From contig JAISNP010000031.1 of NCBI GenBank assembly GCA_031276175.1, forward strand, positions 1 to 49,198: a stretch of 49,198 nucleotides of DNA, given 5' to 3'. Below, piece by piece: positions 43,044 to 49,198 of the stretch. The position numbers were made by a program, and so were the translations under genes. The stretch is from Tannerella sp. (GTDB lineage: Bacteria; Bacteroidota; Bacteroidia; Bacteroidales; Tannerellaceae). Every line of letters starts with the position of its first letter. The first letter of the stretch is position 1. The notes beneath the pieces were generated by a model. It ran no database searches. It was not told the origin of the DNA and saw only the letters and a list, made by a program, of their open reading frames with translations.

Positions 43044-43079
43044 AAGCCGGAAGGGGAGTTATCCTTTTCCGGCTTTTTT
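43044..43079 (+). terminator. Rho-independent terminator after the lipoprotein gene
   Basis: AAGCCGGAA (43044-43052) pairs with TTCCGGCTT (43067-43075) and continues into TTTT. It lies 23 bp after the stop codon. Confidence 0.85.
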
Positions 43080-43145
43080 ATGCCTGAAATCTTACGGAGA
43101 CCGCCCGGTCGCCGGTCGGGGAATCATGAATTATCCTTTTTTTTG

Positions 43146-43182
43146 TTTTGCTACGTTCTATCCGTCTTTTGATGTATCTTTG
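43146..43182 (+). promoter_or_regulatory. Promoter of the aryl-polyene-type operon
   Basis: TTTTG (43146-43150) and TATCTTTG (43175-43182) are 24 bp apart, slightly longer than usual. The leader to the ATG at 43268 is about 79 nt, longer than elsewhere in the window, but shows no clear riboswitch or hairpin. Confidence 0.55.
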
Positions 43183-43267
43183 CGGACGTTTTCACGGAAA
43201 GCAGGCCGTGTGGGCTGCCGGACATGGGAGTAGAGGACAATCAATACAGGAGAATTTATTTTAGCAG

Positions 43268-44809
43268 ATGAATGTAATCGAAGATACGGGTTTTTCCCTT
43301 GAGTCTTTAAGAGGCATTATACAGGAAGGCGAGGAAATTGCGCTCTCCGACAAGGCAAAGCGGAATGTGGCGGAGTGTTTTGCATTTCTGAAAACATTTT
43401 CGGCCGAAAAAATCATTTACGGCATCAACACCGGTTTCGGCCCGATGGCGCAGTACCGCATCGACGCCGGTTCGCTGGCGCAATTGCAGTACAACATCAT
43501 CCGCAGCCATGCGACCGGCGCGGGCGAGGCGCTGCCCGACGTGTATGTGCGTGCCGCCATGACGGCGCGGCTGGGCACGTTTTTGCAGGCGCGTTCGGGC
43601 GTACACGTCGAGCTGGTCGAACTGCTGGTCGAGTGTATCAACCGCGGCATCTATCCCGTCGTTCCCGAACACGGCAGCGTGGGCGCCAGCGGCGATCTCG
43701 TGCAGCTTGCGCATATCGCCCTTGCGCTGATCGGCGAAGGCGAGGTGCATCACCGGGGCGTCCGGCGTCCGGCAGGAGAAGTATTGAGCGAATACGGACT
43801 GAAGCCTTTGCGCATCCACATCCGCGAGGGGCTGTCCGTCACCAACGGCACGTCGGTGATGACCGGCATCGGAACGGTGAACCTTTTCCGTGCACGGCGG
43901 CTGCTCGACCGTGCGACGCTGGCTTCGGTGTGGATGAACGAGATAGCGGCTTCGTACGACGACCTCATGTCCGACGGGCTGAACCGCGCCCGGCGTCATG
44001 CGGGGCAAATCGAAATCGCCGCCCGTATGCGCCGGATAGCCCAAGGCAGCGCCCGGCTGCAAAAACGTGAAATCAAACTCTACGGCGGCGCACATGCCGG
44101 CGAAAAGGTTTTTACGGAAAAAATACAATCGTACTACTCGCTGCGCTGCGCCCCGCAGATACTCGGCCCCATACTGACGGCCGTCGGGCAGGCGGAAACG
44201 ACGCTGACGGACGAGGTCAATTCGGCGTCCGACAATCCGATTGTCGACCCCGCAGGGCGCAGCGTCTACCACGGCGGCAATTTCCACGGCGACTGCGTGG
44301 CCTTCGAGATGGACAAGCTCAAGATAGCCGTCGCCAAGCTCACCATGCTGATGGAACGCCAGCTGAATTATCTCTGCCACGACCGCGTCAACGGCATCCT
44401 CCCGCCCTTCCTCAACCTCGGCAAGCTGGGACTTAACTACGGCTTGCAGGCGGCGCAGTTTACCGCCACCTCCACTACGGCCGAAAACCAGACGCTCTCG
44501 AACCCGATGTCCATACACAGCATCCCCTGCAACAACGACAATCAGGACATAGTCAGCATGGGCACAAACGCAGCGCTGATGACGGCCCGAGTAATCGAAA
44601 ACGCCTTTCAGGTGGCGGCCATCCACTTCATGGCGCTCACCCAGGCGGTGGAATGCCTGAATATCGCCGCCGACCTCTCGCCCGAAACACGCCGGGTGTA
44701 TGGAGACATACGCCGCCTGTTTCCCGCTACGGCGGACGATACGCCGAAATACAGAGAAATAGCGGCGGTAAAGAAGTATCTGACCGCTCGCGAAACACCA
44801 TTGATATGA
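43268..44809 (+). CDS. Aromatic amino acid ammonia-lyase (likely tyrosine ammonia-lyase)
   Basis: This 513-residue HAL/PAL-family enzyme eliminates ammonia from an aromatic amino acid. Ala140-Ser141-Gly142 in GSVGASGDLVQLAH form the MIO cofactor. IYGINTGFGPMAQYRI and QYNIIRSHATGAG, then STTAENQTLSNPM and PCNNDNQDIVSMGTN, closely match my memory of the Flavobacterium johnsoniae tyrosine ammonia-lyase of the flexirubin cluster. No hut genes are near, which argues against histidine degradation. It would supply 4-coumarate as starter for the downstream synthase genes. Its stop overlaps the next start (ATGA). Confidence 0.9.
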   Translation: MNVIEDTGFSLESLRGIIQEGEEIALSDKAKRNVAECFAFLKTFSAEKIIYGINTGFGPMAQYRIDAGSLAQLQYNIIRSHATGAGEALPDVYVRAAMTARLGTFLQARSGVHVELVELLVECINRGIYPVVPEHGSVGASGDLVQLAHIALALIGEGEVHHRGVRRPAGEVLSEYGLKPLRIHIREGLSVTNGTSVMTGIGTVNLFRARRLLDRATLASVWMNEIAASYDDLMSDGLNRARRHAGQIEIAARMRRIAQGSARLQKREIKLYGGAHAGEKVFTEKIQSYYSLRCAPQILGPILTAVGQAETTLTDEVNSASDNPIVDPAGRSVYHGGNFHGDCVAFEMDKLKIAVAKLTMLMERQLNYLCHDRVNGILPPFLNLGKLGLNYGLQAAQFTATSTTAENQTLSNPMSIHSIPCNNDNQDIVSMGTNAALMTARVIENAFQVAAIHFMALTQAVECLNIAADLSPETRRVYGDIRRLFPATADDTPKYREIAAVKKYLTARETPLI

Positions 44810-45537
44810 AGAAATACGCACTTGTTACCGGAGGATCGCGCGGCATCGGAAAAGCAATATGTCTCCGGCTGGCGGAAATGGGATGCCACATTCTGATCAA
44901 TTACCGCTCCAATACGGAAGCGGCCGAAGAAACGCTTGCGCAAATCGAAAACCACGGCGGACAGGCATACCTGCTGCCCTTCGACGCATCGGACGGACAG
45001 GCGGCAGACATGGCCGTGACGGACTGGCAAACGGCGCATCCCGACGACTATATCTCCATACTGGTAAACAATGCCGGCATCCGGCAAGACAATATGATGG
45101 TCTTCATGCAGGACGCACAGTGGCACGAAGTGCTGGATACTACGCTGAACGGCTTCTTCTACATCACGCGGCGGCTGCTGAAAGACATGCTCACCCGCCG
45201 CTGGGGACGCATCATAAACATCGCCTCTCTTTCGGGCATCAAAGGCTTGCCCGGGCAAACCAACTATTCGGCGGCCAAGGCGTCGCTCATCGGCGCATCC
45301 AAAGCGCTCGCTCAGGAAGTGGCGACGCGAAAAGTGACCGTGAACGTCATTGCGCCCGGATTTATCGAAACGGACATGCTGAAAGGCCTCGACGAAGCCC
45401 GGCTGAAACCGATGATCCCGGCCGGACGTTTCGGCAAACCCGAAGAAGTGGCCGCGCTGGCCGGATTCCTTGCCTCGGAACAGGCGGCTTATATCACGGG
45501 CGAAGTCATATCAATCAACGGAGGATTATATACCTGA
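44806..45537 (+). CDS. 3-oxoacyl-ACP reductase (FabG-like SDR)
   Basis: The product is 243 residues from the ATG at 44806, which overlaps the ammonia-lyase stop. It has TGGSRGIG for NADPH binding, LVNNAGI, the catalytic Ser in IASLSG, and YSAAKAS with catalytic Tyr and Lys. It ends with ISINGGLYT. As the dedicated ketoreductase of the operon, it probably reduces the growing polyene chain on the ACP. It is paired with a ketosynthase 8 bp downstream. Confidence 0.9.
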   Translation: MKKYALVTGGSRGIGKAICLRLAEMGCHILINYRSNTEAAEETLAQIENHGGQAYLLPFDASDGQAADMAVTDWQTAHPDDYISILVNNAGIRQDNMMVFMQDAQWHEVLDTTLNGFFYITRRLLKDMLTRRWGRIINIASLSGIKGLPGQTNYSAAKASLIGASKALAQEVATRKVTVNVIAPGFIETDMLKGLDEARLKPMIPAGRFGKPEEVAALAGFLASEQAAYITGEVISINGGLYT

Positions 45538-45545
45538 AAAAATAT

Positions 45546-46763
45546 ATGAAAAGAGTGGCAGTAACGGGACTGGGAATTTATTCCTGCATCGGGAAGAATC
45601 TGGAAGAAGTCGAAAAATCGCTGTACGCAGGCAAATCGGGCATCGGCATCGAAGCGATACGTAAAGATTACGGGTATCGTTCGCCGCTGACGGGTATCGT
45701 GGAACGTCCCGAACTGAAGGGAACGCTCGAACGCCGCCTGCGCGTCGGACTGGCCGAAGAGGCCGAATACGCTTACATGGCCACGGTGGAAGCCATGCGT
45801 ACGGCAGGCATCGGAACGGACTATCTCGAACGGCACGAAGTCGGCATATTATACGGCAACGATTCCTCGTCGAAAGCCGTCATCGAAGCGCACAACACGG
45901 TAGCGGAAAAACGGGACACAATGCTGCTCGGCTCGGGCGCAGTCTTCCGTGCGATGAACTCTACCGTGACGATGAACCTTTCCACCATCTTCAAACTGCG
46001 CGGCATCAATATGACCATCAGCGCAGCTTGCGCCAGCGGGTCGCACGCCCTCGGACTGGGTTACATGTTCATCAAGCAGGGATTGCAGGACATGGTGCTG
46101 TGCGGCGGCGCGCAGGAAACCAATTTCTACTCAATGGGTACTTTCGACGCGCTGAGCGCCTTTTCCGTCCGCACGGACGAACCGGCGAAGGCGTCGCGAC
46201 CGTTCGATGCCGCACGCGACGGACTGGTACCAAGCGGCGGAGCGGCCAGCCTCGTCCTCGAAGACTACGATCACGCCCTTGCACGCGGCGCCACCGTGTA
46301 TGCCGAAATAGCGGGATACGGATTCTCGTCGAACGGCAAAAACATCTCCCAGCCGAGCGACGAAGGGTGCACCCTCGCCATGGCGCGCGCCTTGAATGAC
46401 GCCGGCATCACGGCTGCCGACGTCGACTACGTCAACGCACATGCCACCTCTACGCCGCAAGGCGACATATACGAAGCCATCGCCATCGACCGCCTCTTCG
46501 GACAGACGCGCCCGCCGGTCAGCTCCACCAAGTCGATGACCGGACACGAATGCTGGATGGCCGGCGCAAGCGAAGTGCTCTATTCCATCCTGATGATGCG
46601 CCGCTCGTTTGTAGCCCCAAACATCAACTTCGAAACGCCCGACGAATATTCGGCTAAACTGAATATCGTCGCAAAAACGACGGAAAAACGCCTGAACACA
46701 GTCCTCTCCAACTCTTTCGGCTTCGGCGGAACAAACAGCGCGCTGGTGATACGGAAAATATAA
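45546..46763 (+). CDS. Beta-ketoacyl-ACP synthase (FabF-like ketosynthase)
   Basis: The 405-residue condensing enzyme has a complete catalytic triad: Cys162 in SAACASGSHA, His299 in NAHATSTPQGD and His334 in SMTGHECWMAGA. The ending NSFGFGGTNSALV is typical of KAS II. It extends an acyl or aryl chain with malonyl units. In this operon it probably builds the polyene from a coumaroyl starter. A second ketosynthase or chain-length factor, usual in aryl-polyene clusters, is not in the window. Confidence 0.92.
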   Translation: MKRVAVTGLGIYSCIGKNLEEVEKSLYAGKSGIGIEAIRKDYGYRSPLTGIVERPELKGTLERRLRVGLAEEAEYAYMATVEAMRTAGIGTDYLERHEVGILYGNDSSSKAVIEAHNTVAEKRDTMLLGSGAVFRAMNSTVTMNLSTIFKLRGINMTISAACASGSHALGLGYMFIKQGLQDMVLCGGAQETNFYSMGTFDALSAFSVRTDEPAKASRPFDAARDGLVPSGGAASLVLEDYDHALARGATVYAEIAGYGFSSNGKNISQPSDEGCTLAMARALNDAGITAADVDYVNAHATSTPQGDIYEAIAIDRLFGQTRPPVSSTKSMTGHECWMAGASEVLYSILMMRRSFVAPNINFETPDEYSAKLNIVAKTTEKRLNTVLSNSFGFGGTNSALVIRKI

Positions 46764-46787
46764 ATACCTCTACATTATATCATAACA

Positions 46788-47039
46788 ATGAAAAGAACGG
46801 AAATCGAAGAAACAGTAAAGCATTTTCTGGTAGAAGAAATCGAAGTGGACGAAGAGGCCATCAAGCCCGAAGCGTTGCTGAAGGACGACCTGGGCATCGA
46901 CAGCCTCGATTTTGTAGACATCGTCGTAATTGTCGAACGCAACTTCGGATTCAAAATCAAACCCGAAGAGCTGGCCGACGTACAAACGCTCGGCCAGTTC
47001 TGCGACTACATCGAATCGAAAACAGGCGAGAAGAATTGA
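46788..47039 (+). CDS. Acyl carrier protein
   Basis: This 83-residue acidic helical protein has the phosphopantetheine site at Ser39 in DDLGIDSLDFVD. It is shorter and more acidic than average but has the expected helices. It lies 24 bp after the ketosynthase and 6 bp before the acyltransferase, so it is likely the dedicated carrier of this pathway and not the housekeeping ACP. Confidence 0.93.
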   Translation: MKRTEIEETVKHFLVEEIEVDEEAIKPEALLKDDLGIDSLDFVDIVVIVERNFGFKIKPEELADVQTLGQFCDYIESKTGEKN

Positions 47040-47045
47040 CCGGAA

Positions 47046-47942
47046 ATGAATAAAAGCCGGGAGTGGAAAGGCAATACGGGCGGAAAAACGTGGGGGCAAA
47101 AGGCGCTGATCCTCTTTTTCAGACTGCTGGACGTCAGGCCGGGTTATTGCATCATGGCCTGCGTCGTGCCTTTCTACATGCTTTTCTCGCGCAGGGCCTG
47201 CAACGCCATATACCGCTTTTTTCGCAAACGATGCGGCTACTCAAAACTGCAAGCCCTTGTCGGCACGTATAAAAACCATTACGCTTTCGGGCAGGTCATC
47301 CTTGACCGTTTTGCCGTCTTTGCCGGAAAGAAACATTTCTTTGAAACGGAAATCATCGGCGACGAACACTTCCGGCGCCTGACGGCCGGCGACAAAGGCT
47401 TCATCATTGCCGGAGCGCACGTCGGAAATTTCGAAATCTGCGGATACCTGATGCATCAGAACAGGAAACAAATCCACGCGCTGGTCTACGCCGGCGAAAC
47501 GAAAACCGTACGGGAAAATCGCGCCCGGATATTTCACACAAGCCACGTCCGCATGATCCCCGTCATGCACGACATGTCGCACCTCTTTGCCGTAAATGAC
47601 GCCCTGCAGAAAGGCGAAATCGTCAGTATGCCGTGCGACCGCAATCTGGGTTCGGCAAAAACCGTAGCGTGCGACTTTATGGGCGGGAAAGCCCGCTTCC
47701 CCACAGGCGCGTTTGCGCTGGCCGTACACTTTAATGTAGAGGCGCTCTCGATCTTCGTCATCAAAAAATCGAACAGAAAATACACCGTCTACGTCGATCC
47801 GGTAGAAATAGAACCCTCTGCCGCAAACCTGTCGAAACGCGACAAAACGGAACTGTACGTCCAAGCCTTCGCAAAAAAACTGGCATCCGTCGTCGGCCGA
47901 TACCCCGAACAGTGGTTTAACTACTACGATTTCTGGAAATAA
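47046..47942 (+). CDS. HtrB/LpxL-like lysophospholipid acyltransferase
   Basis: This 298-residue membrane-associated acyltransferase of the lauroyl-acyltransferase superfamily has catalytic His125 and Glu130 in AGAHVGNFEICG (HX4E) and a hydrophobic segment near residues 32-48. In aryl-polyene clusters such an enzyme is thought to attach the finished chain to a lipid. Here it is the last gene of the five-gene operon. It is less likely to act in lipid A synthesis, given the neighbours. Confidence 0.87.
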   Translation: MNKSREWKGNTGGKTWGQKALILFFRLLDVRPGYCIMACVVPFYMLFSRRACNAIYRFFRKRCGYSKLQALVGTYKNHYAFGQVILDRFAVFAGKKHFFETEIIGDEHFRRLTAGDKGFIIAGAHVGNFEICGYLMHQNRKQIHALVYAGETKTVRENRARIFHTSHVRMIPVMHDMSHLFAVNDALQKGEIVSMPCDRNLGSAKTVACDFMGGKARFPTGAFALAVHFNVEALSIFVIKKSNRKYTVYVDPVEIEPSAANLSKRDKTELYVQAFAKKLASVVGRYPEQWFNYYDFWK

Positions 47943-48003
47943 CCCGCTACCGACACAACCTCCCCAACAGGGACAGCCACTTCCAATACAAAAAACAACA
48001 GCT

Positions 48004-48486
48004 ATGACCGAAAATATCGTCATCCCCCGCAATCTGCCGAAAGAAGAAGCATACAAGTCGCTTGCGCCGCAAATCGAAAGTGTAACAGGACACGAAACGG
48101 ACAGGGTTGCCAACATGGCAAACGTTACCGCCGCACTGAAACAGACATTCGGATTCTTTTGGGTCGGATTTTACCTCGTCAAAAGCGACGAACTTGTGCT
48201 GGGTCCCTTCCAAGGCCCCGTCGCCTGCACACGGATAGCCTTCGGCAGAGGCGTTTGCGGCACGGCCTGGAAAGAACGCCGGACGGTGATTGTCCCCGAC
48301 GTAGAACGGTTTCCCGGACATATCGCCTGCAACGCCGCTTCGAAATCGGAAATCGTAATCCCGCTTTTCGACGGAGAAAATATAGTCGGAGTGCTCGACG
48401 TAGACAGCGACCGCTTGAACGATTTCGACGAAACGGACGAAAAATATCTGGCCTGCATCGGACAGATGGCTGTGGGCAGACGATAA
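48004..48486 (+). CDS. msrC: Free methionine-(R)-sulfoxide reductase (GAF domain)
   Basis: This 160-residue GAF-fold enzyme reduces free Met-R-sulfoxide. The three conserved cysteines of the family are present in GPVACTRIAFG, RGVCGTAW and PGHIACNAASKSEI. FFWVGFYLV and VGVLDVDSD are the GAF core strands. It is cytoplasmic, single-domain and at its usual length. It follows the aryl-polyene operon by 61 bp and is probably a separate gene. Array D starts about 140 bp after its stop. Confidence 0.92.
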   Translation: MTENIVIPRNLPKEEAYKSLAPQIESVTGHETDRVANMANVTAALKQTFGFFWVGFYLVKSDELVLGPFQGPVACTRIAFGRGVCGTAWKERRTVIVPDVERFPGHIACNAASKSEIVIPLFDGENIVGVLDVDSDRLNDFDETDEKYLACIGQMAVGRR

Positions 48487-48602
48487 AAACGGAAGAAAAA
48501 ACGCACGGCGAAAGAACTTTACCTCCTTAATCACTTCTCCATTGACACTTTCTCCGAAACTGTTTTGAATTGGCAAAAACGTTTGCAGGCAGAATGAATT
48601 AT

Positions 48603-48610
48603 TGCCGGCA
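48603..48610. repeat. TGCCGGCA palindrome at the left edge of array D
   Basis: The same perfect 8-bp palindrome recurs at 49191-49198, beyond the right edge of array D. It overlaps the 14 bp that match the inverted end of array B. It may mark the boundaries of the element, or be chance. Confidence 0.4.
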
Positions 48611-48624
48611 ATAACCGAAATATT

Positions 48625-49155
48625 GTCGACGTTGTCGCAAAGAATGTCGACGTTGTCGCGAAGAATGTCGACGTTGTCACGAAGAATGTCGACGTTGTCG
48701 TGAAGAATGTCGACGTTGTCATGAAGAATGTCGACGTTGTCATGAAGAATGTCGACGTTGTCGCGAAGAATGTCGACGTTGTCATGAAGAATGTCGACGT
48801 TGTCGCGAAGAATGTCGACGTTGTTGCGAAGAATGTCGACGTTGTCGCGAAGAATGTCGACGTTGTCGTGAAGAATGTCGACGTTGTCGTGAAGAATGTC
48901 GACGTTGTCATGAAGAATGTCGACGTTGTCGCGAAGAATGTCGACGTTGTCGCAAAGAATGTCGACGTTGTCACGAAGAATGTCGACGTTGTCGCAAAGA
49001 ATGTCGACGTTGTCGCGAAGAATGTCGACGTTGTCGCAAAGAATGTCGACGTTGTCGCAAAGAATGTCGACGTTGTCGTGAAGAATGTCGACGTTGTCGC
49101 CGATAATGTCGATGTTGTCGCCGATAATGTTGACGTTGTTCGTGTCGTTGTCGAC
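48625..49155. repeat. Array D: 26 tandem 21-bp units with an invariant GTCGAC core
   Basis: GTCGAC starts at 48625 and recurs every 21 bp, unbroken in the first 23 units. Units 24 and 25 carry GTCGAT and GTTGAC, and unit 26 (49150) has GTCGAC again. The usual unit is GTCGACGTTGTC followed by GCGAAGAAT. Within units 1-22, the only differences lie at positions 12-15 and are C-to-T or G-to-A changes at the two CpGs of TCGCGA. Both strands have long frames (VDVVAKN and STFFATT heptads). The changes alter amino acids, so coding is doubtful. Confidence 0.97.
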
Positions 49156-49198
49156 AATGCACGTTTTTGTTAATTCAAAACGGTTTTTTTTGCCGGCA
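49156..49198. other. Right edge of the window after array D
   Basis: AT-rich sequence with a run of 8 T (49184-49191), then the palindrome TGCCGGCA at the very end. No gene is visible. What follows array D cannot be judged. Confidence 0.4.

Noticed and set aside
43268..44809. Histidine ammonia-lyase (hutH)
   Set aside because: No hutU, hutI or hutG nearby. The sequence is closer to the flexirubin-type tyrosine ammonia-lyase, and the operon partners are fatty-acid-type enzymes.
43307..44821. 504-residue antisense frame opposite the ammonia-lyase gene
   Set aside because: It is a shadow of a confidently identified gene with strong codon bias, with no domain and no promoter.
24802..49155. CRISPR arrays
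   Set aside because: Units abut with no unique spacers, the period is 21 bp, and there are no cas genes in the window.
48531..49173. Array D as a real repeat-protein gene (plus or minus frame)
   Set aside because: The plus frame starts inside the array and the minus frame starts with a TTG in the array edge. There is no promoter or RBS. Unit differences change the amino acid at all codon positions. Any 21-bp array is easily open in several frames.

Overview
The window reads as a chromosomal segment of a Bacteroidota bacterium, most likely order Bacteroidales. The evidence is the recurring TAnnTTTG promoter element with a TTTG/ATTG-like upstream box about 19-22 bp away, weak use of Shine-Dalgarno sites, and Bacteroidales gene families (DUF4837 lipoprotein, NigD-like, PCMD and calycin-like lipoproteins, LptE beside SecG and a sigma-54 activator). 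I see no rRNA, tRNA, insertion sequence, phage gene or CRISPR array. Genes are densely packed and mostly housekeeping or cell envelope.

Layout. 1-399 is the tail of an unrecognised gene. 585-6816 is a forward operon: type III pantothenate kinase, an outer-membrane barrel protein, a TPR protein, LptC and PpiD. 6891-13178 holds rlmN, a DUF4837 lipoprotein, pdxA, then a compact lipid-type set (cytidylyltransferase-like protein, SDR, CDP-alcohol phosphotransferase, acyltransferase). 13276-17006 runs in reverse: sigma-54 activator, lptE, a conserved protein, secG, then a small ORF and a YigZ/IMPACT protein. 17388-19740 encodes two surface lipoproteins and a barrel protein. 19830-24731 holds a NigD-like lipoprotein, an M16 peptidase, a glycosyltransferase, a PAP2 phosphatase and a conserved protein of unknown function. 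25449-31570 carries a sialate O-acetylesterase, a UbiA prenyltransferase, a radical SAM protein, an AAA ATPase with a nuclease-like tail, and a C11 peptidase lipoprotein. 32274-35095 is a small operon with an AMP-forming ligase and an acyltransferase. 35209-41841 is core: typA, rpsO, a polyprenyl synthase, polA, an LMW phosphatase. 43268-47942 is a five-gene aryl-polyene/flexirubin-type operon (aromatic ammonia-lyase, ketoreductase, ketosynthase, ACP, acyltransferase). A free-methionine-R-sulfoxide reductase follows.

The most unusual feature is a set of four long, gene-free tandem arrays at 24802-25074, 31695-32055, 42142-42414 and 48625-49155. All have a period of exactly 21 bp, but three or four different unit sequences. 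Each unit contains a small, usually CpG-centred palindrome: TCGA-centred in A, GTCGAC in B and D, CACGCGCGTG-like in C. Three arrays sit between divergent genes. B and D share the GTCGAC core and unique edge sequences in opposite orientation, so they have a common origin. A fifth, decayed 21-bp duplication lies at 35114-35155. A 21-bp period is both two helical turns and seven codons. Differences among copies are mostly CpG-to-TpG/CpA transitions and are not codon-conservative, so I favour a DNA-level role (phased protein binding or DNA bending) over coding. Array A is the exception worth testing: a good promoter and a start codon lie directly in front of it.

How the genes connect: much of the window serves the envelope. 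It covers LPS transport (LptC, LptE), outer-membrane protein folding (PpiD), secretion (SecG), lipid head-group and acyl transfer (CDP-alcohol transferase and three acyltransferases), quinone/isoprenoid chemistry (polyprenyl synthase, UbiA) and an aryl-polyene pigment.
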